This document shows positions 40,049 through 50,082 of a stretch of 64,000 bases of DNA, piece by piece. The position numbers and the translations under genes were made by a program. The DNA lies in assembly GCA_902595845.1 (NCBI GenBank), contig CACJRN010000001.1:198326-262325 (forward strand), written 5' to 3'. The DNA is from an uncultured Gammaproteobacteria bacterium. GTDB lineage: Bacteria; Pseudomonadota; Gammaproteobacteria; Steroidobacterales; UBA11654. Every line of letters begins with the position of its first letter. The stretch's first letter is position 1. Under the pieces are notes generated by a model that saw only the letters and a list, made by a program, of their open reading frames with translations, did not search any database and was not told where the DNA came from.

Positions 40049-42139
40049 TTAGAATCTTCTTCTAACTGAGAGACGAGCATTTATTCCTTCGCCTACAGAC
40101 GCTTGATGCGTACTGTGCGAGTGAGGGAAATATAGATCATCACCCAGATTCTCAACATTTAATGAAACTTGCAGATCTTCAGACACATCATAGTTCACTG
40201 CAAAGTCAATCCTTGAATAATCAGGAAGAATCAATCCAGGCTTATCATTGCTGATATTTGATTCGCCTTGACGTGTCATCCCTAGACCCCAACTGAATCG
40301 ATCATTCACTTGGTACATTGCCCATAATGAAAAAGTACTGTTAGGGATTTCTCTTGGCTCTCCACCGGATTTGGTTTGACCATCCATATTGCTATAGCCG
40401 AGTGCCATGAAGAGCTTTTCATTCACTTGACCTTTAAGCTGTAATTCAAAACCATCTACTTGAAGCCCTATGATTTCAGCTCCTTCACCAGTGTCATCGG
40501 GAGTGGCTAAAATCTGTTCGCTGTCAAAGTAGCTTGCAGTGAAACTCAACTCAGGAGAGATGTCATACTTCACACCAATTTCGGTGCTTTCAAAAACATC
40601 TGGATCCAATTTAGCACTGCTGGATGAAAGTTTCTTAAACTGTTCACCTGATCTTGGAAGAAAACTTTCACTGTAGCTGAGATAAAGAGAAATATTATCC
40701 TCTGGCTTGTATATGATCCCTGCACGTGGAGAGAACTCCTCATCTTTTCTTGATTCTGCAGACCCGCCTTTTATATCGGTTACGGTGATATCAAAACTAT
40801 CAAATCGTCCACCTAAAAGAAGTTTAAGATTATCTGATACATCAATCTGATCTTGTATGAACAATGACTTCACTTTGATATCAGATTCAGTTTGGCTCTT
40901 CAACTTAGTGACAAAGTCAACAGCAGTTGCAACACCAGCTGAATTGACTGAAATATCCAAAGGCCTTGAGATTTGAAAGCTTTCTTTATCATTGCCAGTG
41001 GTTGACCAGTATGTGTCATAGCGGAGATTCTTATTATCGGTATCGATAATTTCTGCACCAACTAGAAGAGTATGAGTAGTTGCACCCATTTCAATTTCGC
41101 TGACGATGTTCCCTGAGACAATTAAATTCTCTCTTTCAGTTGGGTCATCGTATCCATCGAGTGTAACCAATGTGCCGTCGTATCCTGATGCATAAAGGTT
41201 TGTATATCTTTTATCAAAATCACTTGATTGGATTATCAGGTTTCCTTTCCTAGAATCAGAAAAATCATGACTGATATTTGCACGCAAAATATGAGCTTCA
41301 AGTGAAGTAAGATTTATATCCGAAGTACCAAAAGTTATATTTTCTAGTGATTCAACCGGTCTTCCATTCTCAGTTGGAATTCCTCTATCAATAAATCTTT
41401 CATGGTCAGCATACTCATATGAAAGATCAACAGTTGTTTGATCGCTCATTTTTATTCTTAGAGTCGGGTTGAATCCAGTGCGGTCACCATCATAGAAATC
41501 TCTGTGATTATCTAGTGAGTCAACATGGACATTGACTCTGAGAGCAGTATTATCGGCTGTCTGCCAGTTGTAATCAGCTGCGACATCAAATGCGCCAAAA
41601 GTATCAGCACCAAAATCAACTAAGCCAAATTCTTCACCTATTACTGCTTTTTTGGTAACACGATTAATCATACCACCTGTACCACCACGACCAAATAATA
41701 GGGCATTGGGACCTCTGAGAATCTCAACTTGTTCAAGGTTGTATAGAGAACGATAGTACTGAACATCATCTCTCACACCGTCGAGATAAAAGTCAGCTGT
41801 TGATCGGACACCTCTAAATACTATTGAGTCACGGTGTCCTTCACCTTGAGAGGTATTTACACCTGGTGTGTATCTTACGATATCACCAAGTTCTCGAAAG
41901 CCTTGTTTTTTAATATCGACGTCAGTAACAATTGATAGCGTTTGGGGAACATCTAAGATTCTGACTGGAGTCTTTAATGCATTAACTTGATCAGAGTAGA
42001 GTACTTTTCCTTTAACAACTATTTCTTCTACATCTGAATCTTGCCCATCATCGCTATCACTTTGTGCAGAGACAGGCATCATCAATGAAGCACTGAATGT
42101 GAAAAGAACAGCAAAGAGCAGGTTTTTATAATTGGACAT
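40049..42139 (-). CDS. TonB-dependent siderophore receptor
   Basis: Signal peptide; plug VRILDVPQTLSIVT...RGVRSTADFYLDGVRDD...LRGPNALLFGRGGTGGMINRVTK; C-terminal INARLSVRRRF. Confidence 0.95.
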   Translation of the reverse strand: MSNYKNLLFAVLFTFSASLMMPVSAQSDSDDGQDSDVEEIVVKGKVLYSDQVNALKTPVRILDVPQTLSIVTDVDIKKQGFRELGDIVRYTPGVNTSQGEGHRDSIVFRGVRSTADFYLDGVRDDVQYYRSLYNLEQVEILRGPNALLFGRGGTGGMINRVTKKAVIGEEFGLVDFGADTFGAFDVAADYNWQTADNTALRVNVHVDSLDNHRDFYDGDRTGFNPTLRIKMSDQTTVDLSYEYADHERFIDRGIPTENGRPVESLENITFGTSDINLTSLEAHILRANISHDFSDSRKGNLIIQSSDFDKRYTNLYASGYDGTLVTLDGYDDPTERENLIVSGNIVSEIEMGATTHTLLVGAEIIDTDNKNLRYDTYWSTTGNDKESFQISRPLDISVNSAGVATAVDFVTKLKSQTESDIKVKSLFIQDQIDVSDNLKLLLGGRFDSFDITVTDIKGGSAESRKDEEFSPRAGIIYKPEDNISLYLSYSESFLPRSGEQFKKLSSSSAKLDPDVFESTEIGVKYDISPELSFTASYFDSEQILATPDDTGEGAEIIGLQVDGFELQLKGQVNEKLFMALGYSNMDGQTKSGGEPREIPNSTFSLWAMYQVNDRFSWGLGMTRQGESNISNDKPGLILPDYSRIDFAVNYDVSEDLQVSLNVENLGDDLYFPHSHSTHQASVGEGINARLSVRRRF

Positions 42140-42197
42140 AATTTTTTCCTAGCCTTTTGATAATTAAAATATACAAATGGATTTATTATTCATTTAT

Positions 42198-42244
42198 AAT
42201 GATAACGATTATCATTATCATAAGTAGATGATAATCATTATCAA
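42198..42244. promoter_or_regulatory. Tandem Fur boxes upstream of the TonB receptor
   Basis: aatGATAACGATTATCATTATCataagtagatGATAATCATTATCaa. Confidence 0.88.
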
Positions 42245-42286
42245 CAACAATTCAAGTAAATTTTTTAATATTTAAAGGAGTTTTTT

Positions 42287-42352
42287 ATGTATGGAATAGA
42301 GGGCTTCATTAGAGTCAATCTAAATCTATCAAAACATCGAACTCTGATATAA
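42287..42352 (+). CDS. Putative 21-aa small ORF (leader peptide or gene remnant)
   Basis: ATG preceded by aaaggag-tttttt (strong SD); translation MYGIEGFIRVNLNLSKHRTLI*; next to the Fur boxes. Confidence 0.35.
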   Translation: MYGIEGFIRVNLNLSKHRTLI

Positions 42353-42386
42353 TCTCGTCGATAACCGGCATATAAAAGGAGAAAAT

Positions 42387-42668
42387 ATGCATTTTGAAGG
42401 GCTTGCAATGGGCGTAATCGTCTTTTTGATCATCGGTATCTTTCACCCAGTAGTCATTAAAGTTGAGTACTATTTTGGGAAGAAGGTTTGGCCAGTTTTC
42501 TTTGTTATCGGTTGGGGTTTCGTTATATGGTCCCTCTACACAGCTAATCTTTTCTTCTCAATTTTTCTAGGTGTTTTTGGCTTCTCATGTCTTTGGAGTA
42601 TTGGAGAGTTGATAGAGCAAGAGGGCAGGGTTAAAAAAGGATGGTTTCCTAAAAACCCTAATCGCTAA
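42387..42668 (+). CDS. DUF4491 family membrane protein
   Basis: MHFEGLAMGVIVFLIIGIFHPVVIKVEYYFGKKVWPVFFVIG...SCLWSIGELIEQEGRVKKGWFPKNP; SD aaaggag. Confidence 0.88.
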   Translation: MHFEGLAMGVIVFLIIGIFHPVVIKVEYYFGKKVWPVFFVIGWGFVIWSLYTANLFFSIFLGVFGFSCLWSIGELIEQEGRVKKGWFPKNPNR

Positions 42669-45053
42669 TCAAACAACTGGATGTGCACTGTCCAGAAATG
42701 ACTGCATGTGATCAATGCTGACGTCAAAAGATATTTCTGACATCTCATCTGAATGAATTGATTCGTAGAGTGTGTTCCTTTGCTGAGGTAATCTTCCGCA
42801 ATCTTTTATAAATTTTTCCATCCTTTTTGCTTCAAATTCTTGACCATGAATACTGCCTGCAGCTCTGGAAATTGATTCATTCATTAGAGTGCCGCCCATA
42901 TCATTTACACCAGCATTGAGGCAACTCAATGCACCTTCTTTACCAAGTTTAACCCAGCTTGCTTGAATATTATTTATATACGGATTTAAAGCTATTCTCG
43001 ATACTGCATGCATCAGCAATACTTCATTGAATGTTGGCCCTGGTCTCGCTTTCCCTCTTTTGTACATTGGAGATTCCATGCTGACATATGGAAGCGGAAT
43101 GAACTCAGTGATGCCACCTGTTTCTTTTTGCAACTCCCTTAATTCTATGAGATGAGTGGACCAATCAGATGGTTGTTCCGTGTGTCCGAACATGATTGTG
43201 GATGTGGTTTTTATACCTGCTCTATGTGCTGTTTTGATGACATCAACCCATTCCTGAGAAGTTAATTTATCTGGACAGATATTTTTTCTGATATCGTCAT
43301 CTAAGATTTCTGCTGCAGTGCCAGGCATCGTGCTCAAGCCAGCCTGTTTGAGCTTTTCTAGATATGTGTCAATTGGAAGACCCAAAGAGCTAGCCCCGTG
43401 TGTGACTTCCAAAGGAGAAAATGCATGAATATGGATTTCAGGAACTCGTTCTTTTATTGCTTTGCAAATATTGATATACGTATAGCCGTCATAATGCGGG
43501 TGTATCCCACCTTGAAGGCATACTTCTTTTGCGCCCTTAGACCATGCTTCCAATGCTCTATCTGCAATCTCATCATTATCGATCAGATAGGGTTTGCCTC
43601 TCAAATTCTCTTTTGTTTTTCCTTTGGAGAACGCACAAAAATGACATGAATACTTACAAATATTTGTGTAATTGATATTCCTTGTCACCACATAGGTGAC
43701 TTTGTCACCATTTATTTCTTGTCTCAGTTTATCTGCATGATTGAGTACAAAAAGATAATCGGATCCTCTCGTATGAAAGAGCTTGGTGATTTCATCATGA
43801 TCCAAATCAGATCCAGAATAAGATTTATCAAGTATCCCCCTGACTTCATGAGATATATCTATTGTTTTATTGGGTATCCAATGATCATGATTTCCTGATT
43901 CAGGAATGGTTAATGACTCGCCGCATCGCCACTGATCATGCCTTCCATATCCAGAAGAATCAGAAAGTTCCAAGATCCCGGATTGTAAGTTTTTGTCATA
44001 CCAAGATTCATCCTTTATGTATTCTGGATAAATGGCAAGACGTTCATTAAGCTCCAATCCTTTATCATTTGTTAAGGATTCTAATTGTTGAATTTGTGGC
44101 CAAGGCGACTCTGGATTCACATGATCAATAGTGATTGGTGAAATGCCACCCCAATCATTGATTCCACAATCTAAAATTTTATCTAGATAATCAGAATTCA
44201 GATTGGGTGGGCATTGTATATTCATTTTTTTACCAAAAATGATCCTAGCTGCAGATAGTGTCCAGAGAAGATCCTCTTTGGATGCGGGAGAATGCCTTTT
44301 CATTCTAGTATTTTCTTTAGGGATGAAGTTCTGGATGATTACCTCTTGAATGTGACCATAATCTTCATGCAGATTTTTTATATCAAGAAGGCTTTGAATT
44401 CGTTCTTCAATCGTTTCGCCAATGCCTATGAGAATACCAGTGGTGATTGGTATCCTTAGCTTCCCAGCATTCTTTAATGTTTCCAATCGAGCCATCGGTT
44501 GTTTATCAGGTGATCCATAATGCGGTCCACCCTTTTGGCATAGTCGCTCTGAACTGGATTCCAGCATGATGCCCATTGATACAGAACATTCCCTGAGCTT
44601 CTCCATTTCTTCAATTGTCATGTTTCCAGGATTCAGGTGCGGCAATAAACCGGTTTCCTCATAGACCAGTTTTGACATTGAACCCAGATATTCAATTGTT
44701 GTCTTAAAGCCCAATTTTTCTAAATGATCTTTTGCAACCTGATACCTCATTTCCGGTTTCTCACCAAGTGTAAACAAAGCCTCTTTGACATATTGGGCTT
44801 TACCTTGTTCCGCAATCGAGAGAACCTCCTCAGGCTCTAAATAAGGTGAATCAAGCTTTTTTGGTGCTTTTGCAAAAGTACAGTAATGGCAAACATCACG
44901 ACAAAGTTCTGTTAAGGGAATAAATACTTTCTTGGAGTACGTGATGATCTTCGAATCATCCTCTCTGATCTCTCTTGCTTTTTGCATTAGATCACTTAAC
45001 TCGTAAGAGTTGAGTAAAGTTAAGTAATGATCTAATTCATGCTTTGACATCAA
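42669..45053 (-). CDS. fbiC: FO synthase (fused CofG/CofH, FbiC)
   Basis: Two radical-SAM modules: CRDVCHYCTFA (N) and CKYSCHFCAFS (C); AALxxAGLSTMPGTAAEILDDDIR-type CofH motif. Confidence 0.96.
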   Translation of the reverse strand: MMSKHELDHYLTLLNSYELSDLMQKAREIREDDSKIITYSKKVFIPLTELCRDVCHYCTFAKAPKKLDSPYLEPEEVLSIAEQGKAQYVKEALFTLGEKPEMRYQVAKDHLEKLGFKTTIEYLGSMSKLVYEETGLLPHLNPGNMTIEEMEKLRECSVSMGIMLESSSERLCQKGGPHYGSPDKQPMARLETLKNAGKLRIPITTGILIGIGETIEERIQSLLDIKNLHEDYGHIQEVIIQNFIPKENTRMKRHSPASKEDLLWTLSAARIIFGKKMNIQCPPNLNSDYLDKILDCGINDWGGISPITIDHVNPESPWPQIQQLESLTNDKGLELNERLAIYPEYIKDESWYDKNLQSGILELSDSSGYGRHDQWRCGESLTIPESGNHDHWIPNKTIDISHEVRGILDKSYSGSDLDHDEITKLFHTRGSDYLFVLNHADKLRQEINGDKVTYVVTRNINYTNICKYSCHFCAFSKGKTKENLRGKPYLIDNDEIADRALEAWSKGAKEVCLQGGIHPHYDGYTYINICKAIKERVPEIHIHAFSPLEVTHGASSLGLPIDTYLEKLKQAGLSTMPGTAAEILDDDIRKNICPDKLTSQEWVDVIKTAHRAGIKTTSTIMFGHTEQPSDWSTHLIELRELQKETGGITEFIPLPYVSMESPMYKRGKARPGPTFNEVLLMHAVSRIALNPYINNIQASWVKLGKEGALSCLNAGVNDMGGTLMNESISRAAGSIHGQEFEAKRMEKFIKDCGRLPQQRNTLYESIHSDEMSEISFDVSIDHMQSFLDSAHPVV

Positions 45054-45087
45054 TCTTTTATAGCCTTTTCATCAGCTCAACACAATC

Positions 45088-45705
45088 CTAATTTGATATC
45101 TCCAGAGGGTTTTTTTCTGGTTGGTAATATTTGATGAGTAATTCCCAGTCATCATGATCATCAAGATCAAAGCTCAATCTCTCTATCGATTGAATATTAA
45201 TGCTTAGCTTTTCTGATTTTGCAGCTTCTATGTGCTTCTGAAAACTATCTGTGCCAAATTGAAAATTGATTCTTCTGGGGAGGTCACTGATCAACGCATT
45301 GGTGCCCCCATCTTTTTTTGCTTCTATAAGCGTTAGACCATCTTTATGTGAGTCAATCATTTCTATGATGTCCTCCTTTTCTAAAAGCGGGAGATCAATG
45401 GATAAATACATCATTTTTTTTGCACCCATGCTATGAACCCAATCGGCAATAGAATCGATTTTCTCTTTTAGAGGCTTTGTATCCTCATCACTTCGAACAA
45501 TTAATTTTGGATGATTTAATTCATTCGCCCAGATTTTTTCAGATGTGAATGCAACAACCTTTTCGACTTCATTTAAATCAGTCATTTTATGAATCAATCG
45601 ACTGGATAAGTTTTTTGCAAGCTTGATTCTTTGCTCCAGATCAAGGATCGATGAGAGCCTACTGAATGATCTAGAAAAATCGTTTATGGGAATGATTACC
45701 CACAT
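45088..45705 (-). CDS. cofC: 2-phospho-L-lactate guanylyltransferase-like (CofC/FbiD)
   Basis: N-terminal MWVIIPINDFSRSFSRLSSILDLEQR, LSIDLPLL, DGGTNAL; lies in the F420 operon. Confidence 0.88.
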   Translation of the reverse strand: MWVIIPINDFSRSFSRLSSILDLEQRIKLAKNLSSRLIHKMTDLNEVEKVVAFTSEKIWANELNHPKLIVRSDEDTKPLKEKIDSIADWVHSMGAKKMMYLSIDLPLLEKEDIIEMIDSHKDGLTLIEAKKDGGTNALISDLPRRINFQFGTDSFQKHIEAAKSEKLSINIQSIERLSFDLDDHDDWELLIKYYQPEKNPLEISN

Positions 45706-46662
45706 TTAAGATGCAATCTCTTGAATGAATTCAATACTCTCTTTTGCAAGCCTGGTTTTCTCTTCTTTGGTTTTAACAATGATCTTTGAGAGTTTGACTT
45801 CAATGCCCATTTCTTTGATTTTGTCTGCTTGCTCTCCATCACTCTTATCAATAATGATTCCATCGATTAAACCTTTATAATGTTCTGCGATGGAAACAGA
45901 AGAAACCTCGATACCCATTTCATTCATTATTTTAGATGTTGGTCCTTTTACTGAATCATTGCCAACAATTGGAGAAACAACCACCCTTGGTTTCTTTTGA
46001 TTTTCGATCAGTTTCTTAATCTTATTGATTGAAAGTATGGGATCAATGCTTAAATAAGGATTAGAAGGGCAGAAGATGATCCCATCTAATTTTTTATCCG
46101 ATAGCGTTTTTTTAACTGCATCTGTTGCCACTGGTTTTTTGGATTTGAAAAGAATATTTGAGACCTTTGGCCTGCATTTTTGTCTCACGAAATAATCCTG
46201 AAAAGATATCTCACCATTTTCTGTTTCAAGTATGGTCTGCACCGCATGATTGCTCATTGGGAGAACATTCGTTTTTAGACCAAATTTATTGGTAATTTTT
46301 CTGGTTATTGTGGTCAAGAGCTCACCCTTTCTTTTTTCTTTCGATCTGAAAAGATGCAATGCAAGATCTTTGTCTCCGAGCTGAAACCAGGTATCTGCAC
46401 CCAATTCTTTTAGAACATCAAGCGTCTTCCATGTTTCATCCTCTCTTCCCCAACCAGTATCAGGATTGTTTACACCGGCAAGCGTATAAATCACTGTGTC
46501 GATATCAGGGCAAATATAAAAACCCAAATATAGAAAATCATCTCCCGTGTTTGTGATAATACTTAGATTCTTCTGATCAAGGATATTGTTCAATCCAAGG
46601 GCTAGTTTTGCACCTCCAATGCCACCACACAATGCAACAATTTTTGTATCAGGATATTTCAT
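45706..46662 (-). CDS. cofD: 2-phospho-L-lactate transferase (CofD/FbiA)
   Basis: VALCGGIGGAKLALGLN, ITNTGDDFLYLGFYICPDIDTVIYTLAG, LGDKDLALHLFR, CPSNPYLSIDPIL. Confidence 0.96.
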   Translation of the reverse strand: MKYPDTKIVALCGGIGGAKLALGLNNILDQKNLSIITNTGDDFLYLGFYICPDIDTVIYTLAGVNNPDTGWGREDETWKTLDVLKELGADTWFQLGDKDLALHLFRSKEKRKGELLTTITRKITNKFGLKTNVLPMSNHAVQTILETENGEISFQDYFVRQKCRPKVSNILFKSKKPVATDAVKKTLSDKKLDGIIFCPSNPYLSIDPILSINKIKKLIENQKKPRVVVSPIVGNDSVKGPTSKIMNEMGIEVSSVSIAEHYKGLIDGIIIDKSDGEQADKIKEMGIEVKLSKIIVKTKEEKTRLAKESIEFIQEIAS

Positions 46663-47438
46663 CGAAATAAGTCTTCCTCTTTCGGTCTGATCAAGTCACT
46701 CACAGTATCAGAGTCATCACACAAGTCCAAACCTCTTACGATTACTACTGGAGTACCCTCAGAGCTTTCGCCCATCAAAAGTGTCGATGCAGATGCAATT
46801 TGATCTGCAACACCAATGACTGTTGTTTCTAGTAGCCTTCCATCTCTATCAAATTCACTGCCCCTCATATCAATAAGAGTCTTTATACCAGAAGAACCCA
46901 ATGCATGACCGGTGGTGCCTAATCTCCATGCTCTTCCAATGCTGTCGGTGATTAAGACGCCAATCTTAATTTTGGAATTATGTTCAAAATAATTTTTAAC
47001 ATTCTTTGCTGATTCATCAGGATTTTTAGGCAGCAAAAGCACATGATCATCAGTTCTGCCAACATTGGATCGATCTATTCCAGCATTTGCAAGTATGTGC
47101 CCGAGTTTGTGCTCAACCACTAAAATACCTTTTGATGTTCGGACAATGTGGTTTGATTCTTGAAGTATCAGCTCTACCAATCTTGGGTCTTTATCCACTT
47201 CTTTTGATACTTTTAATGCTTTTTCGGATGGTTTTACTGTTTTTAAATCAACAAATCGATCTTCTGATTTAGAAATAATTTTTTGTGCGATGACTAAGAC
47301 ATCATTATTCTTCAGACTGCATTCTTGAGCTTCAATACATTGATTGATAATGCTTGCTATCTCATCACCGGGATTAATTTCAGGTATATTTTGAATCGCA
47401 GTGAGAGTGATCTCTGACACTGCATTTAGTTTATTCAT
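46659..47438 (-). CDS. cofE: Coenzyme F420-0:L-glutamate ligase (CofE)
   Basis: VIAQKIISKSEDRFVDL, HKLGHILANAGIDRSNVG, VLITDSIGRAWRLGTTGHALGSSGIKTLIDMRG. Confidence 0.95.
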   Translation of the reverse strand: MNKLNAVSEITLTAIQNIPEINPGDEIASIINQCIEAQECSLKNNDVLVIAQKIISKSEDRFVDLKTVKPSEKALKVSKEVDKDPRLVELILQESNHIVRTSKGILVVEHKLGHILANAGIDRSNVGRTDDHVLLLPKNPDESAKNVKNYFEHNSKIKIGVLITDSIGRAWRLGTTGHALGSSGIKTLIDMRGSEFDRDGRLLETTVIGVADQIASASTLLMGESSEGTPVVIVRGLDLCDDSDTVSDLIRPKEEDLFR

Positions 47439-47459
47439 ACGAGTGAGTTATCTTTAATC

Positions 47460-48113
47460 TTAATGGCTGGTAATCTTTATACCCGAAGACTTCAATTTAT
47501 GTTTTTGATTAATCGCAATGAGAACCGATGTCAATGCTTCAGCAGCAGCTGAGTTCTCAATTGAGCCTGCGTGCCAGCAGTTCAGTCCAAGGTCCCCAAT
47601 AAGCCCAATGACTTCATCAACCGCATCATGTGAGTTACCACATACCAAGACTTCGGCATCAATAGAATCTTCTGACCCTACCAAATGGGAACCAATATTT
47701 TGTAAAGCAGAGACCACATGAACCTCATCACCAAGAAGTAACTGCGCCTCTAGTGCAGCCGAACCAGACTTTGGGAGATTTACTTTGGTTACAGGTTTAG
47801 ACAAAGGGACAGTTGTATCGACCAAAATCTTTCCATTGAGAAATGGTTTGATTTGATGAAGCGTCTCTGAATGACTAGAGTAGGGAACAGCAAGGATGGC
47901 AATGCTACAATTTTTCGCTGCTTCCATTAAATCACTTCCGGTGACATTGCTATTTCCAATTTCAGCATTGATTTCATCAGCCACAGAAATTGCTTTCTCA
48001 GCATTTCTAGAACCTATGATGATCTGATGTCCTGATTTTGACCATTTTCTGGATAGCGCAGAACCCAAGGCACCCGTGCCTCCAAATATACCGATTACTT
48101 TTGTGTTACTCAT
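47460..48113 (-). CDS. npdG: NADPH-dependent F420 reductase (NpdG/Fno-like)
   Basis: [32 protein letters not shown]420 operon context; starts inside the ilvD stop. Confidence 0.9.
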   Translation of the reverse strand: MSNTKVIGIFGGTGALGSALSRKWSKSGHQIIIGSRNAEKAISVADEINAEIGNSNVTGSDLMEAAKNCSIAILAVPYSSHSETLHQIKPFLNGKILVDTTVPLSKPVTKVNLPKSGSAALEAQLLLGDEVHVVSALQNIGSHLVGSEDSIDAEVLVCGNSHDAVDEVIGLIGDLGLNCWHAGSIENSAAAEALTSVLIAINQKHKLKSSGIKITSH

Positions 48114-49959
48114 CATCAATGATTCCTTCAATTTGTCTTACAGCACCATCTGATGCAGATGATGCCAATAATGCATATGCCTGGAGTGCCAAGCTCACTG
48201 TTCTATTTCTTTTACGAGGCTTCCACGCTTTTTTTCCAAGAGAAGCCATTTCTTTTTTTCTGATTTCCAACTCTTCATCTAAGAGATCAACATCAATGGA
48301 TCTTTTTGGTATGTCGATATTAATGATGTCACCATCTTTGATAAGCGCAATATAGCCTTTTGATGCAGCCTCAGGAGAAATATGTCCAATGGATAAGCCA
48401 GACGTTCCTCCTGAGAATCTACCATCGGTGATCAGTGCACACTTTTCACCAAGTCCTTTTGCTTTTAAATAACTGGTTGGATAAAGCATTTCTTGCATGC
48501 CAGGCCCTCCCTTTGGTCCTTCATAGCGAATAACAACAACATCTCCAGCTACAATCTGGTCTCCAAGGATTGCTTCAACCGCATCATCTTGACTTTCAAA
48601 AACTTTTGCAGGTCCACTAAAGGTTAGAATTTTTTCATCGACACCCGCTGTTTTTACAATGCATCCATCAGATGCAATGTTCCCTTTTAGTACTGCTAAG
48701 CCTCCATCTTGACTATGGGCATTGTGAGAATCTCTAATACAACCATTCTGACGATCCACATCCAATTCTGAGTATCTTTTATTTTGCGAGAATGGTTGAG
48801 TGGTTGGAATCATGCCAGGTGCTGCCGAATAGAATTCTTTGACTTCATTTGAAGGCTTCCTATTGATATCCCATTTCTGAATGGCATCAAGCATTGTTTC
48901 TGAGTGGACTGTTTTGTTATCAGAATTAAGTAACTTCGCTTTCTCTAGTTCTCCCAGGATGGCCATTATTCCTCCTGCTCTGTGCACATCTTCCATATGA
49001 AAGTTACTACTTGGGGCAACTTTACATAAGTTAGGAACCCTTCTTGATAGGCGATCTATGTCATCCATGCCGAAATTAAGCCCAGCTTCTTTTGCTGCAG
49101 CAAGTATATGTAACACAGTATTTGTAGAACCTCCCATAGCAATATCCAAGGTCATGGCATTTTCAAATGATTCTAGATTTGCAATATTTCTTGGAAGAAC
49201 ACTTTCATCATCTTTTTCATAGTATTGTTTGGTCAACTCAACAATAATTTTCCCAGCTCTTAAGAAAAGCTCTTTACGATCAATATGTGTTGCAAGCACA
49301 CTTCCATTCCCTGGAAGTGCGAGTCCTAGAGCCTCAACCAAGCAATTCATAGAATTCGCAGTGAACATGCCAGAGCATGAACCACAAGTGGGACAAGCGG
49401 ATCTCTCAACTTTTGCAACATCTTCATCGGAGACACTTGGATCTGCAGCAAGTACCATGGCATCAACTAAATCCAGGCTCGCCTCTTGGCCTTTTACTAA
49501 ACCTTTGCCTGCCTCCATTGGTCCACCTGAGACAAAAATGGTCGGTACATTCAGACGCATTGTTGCCATCAGCATTCCGGGTGTAATCTTATCGCAATTC
49601 GAAAGGCAGACGAGTGCATCTGCACAGTGAGCATTAACCATATATTCCACCGCATCTGCTATCAGTTCACGAGATGGTAAGCTATATAGCATCCCTGAAT
49701 GGCCCATTGCTATTCCGTCATCCACCGCAATGGTACTGAACTCTTTTGCCACTCCACCTGACTTTTCAATCTCTCTAGCAACCATTTGCCCTAGGTCTTT
49801 GAGGTGTACATGACCCGGTACGAATTGAGTGAAGGAATTAGCAATAGCGATGATTGGTTTACCAAAATCATCATCTCCCATACCAGTTGCTCGCCATAGG
49901 GCTCTTGCACCTGCCATATTTCTTCCATGTGTCGATGTTTTTGATCTGTAATCAGGCAT
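48106..49959 (-). CDS. ilvD: Dihydroxy-acid dehydratase
   Basis: [68 protein letters not shown]. Confidence 0.98.
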   Translation of the reverse strand: MPDYRSKTSTHGRNMAGARALWRATGMGDDDFGKPIIAIANSFTQFVPGHVHLKDLGQMVAREIEKSGGVAKEFSTIAVDDGIAMGHSGMLYSLPSRELIADAVEYMVNAHCADALVCLSNCDKITPGMLMATMRLNVPTIFVSGGPMEAGKGLVKGQEASLDLVDAMVLAADPSVSDEDVAKVERSACPTCGSCSGMFTANSMNCLVEALGLALPGNGSVLATHIDRKELFLRAGKIIVELTKQYYEKDDESVLPRNIANLESFENAMTLDIAMGGSTNTVLHILAAAKEAGLNFGMDDIDRLSRRVPNLCKVAPSSNFHMEDVHRAGGIMAILGELEKAKLLNSDNKTVHSETMLDAIQKWDINRKPSNEVKEFYSAAPGMIPTTQPFSQNKRYSELDVDRQNGCIRDSHNAHSQDGGLAVLKGNIASDGCIVKTAGVDEKILTFSGPAKVFESQDDAVEAILGDQIVAGDVVVIRYEGPKGGPGMQEMLYPTSYLKAKGLGEKCALITDGRFSGGTSGLSIGHISPEAASKGYIALIKDGDIINIDIPKRSIDVDLLDEELEIRKKEMASLGKKAWKPRKRNRTVSLALQAYALLASSASDGAVRQIEGIIDDE

Positions 49960-50082
49960 ACTAAATCCAGTAATTTAAGGAATAATATTATCTCATTTCC
50001 TGATCATAAGTATAATTCTCGTGGTAAAGTAATCTTGTTTTTATAGCGAGAAGCGAATAATCAACAAATTGTTTGATCACAA

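Noticed and set aside
49229-49630. 133-aa plus-strand ORF inside ilvD
   Set aside because: Antisense to highly conserved ilvD; composition looks like a mirror ORF.
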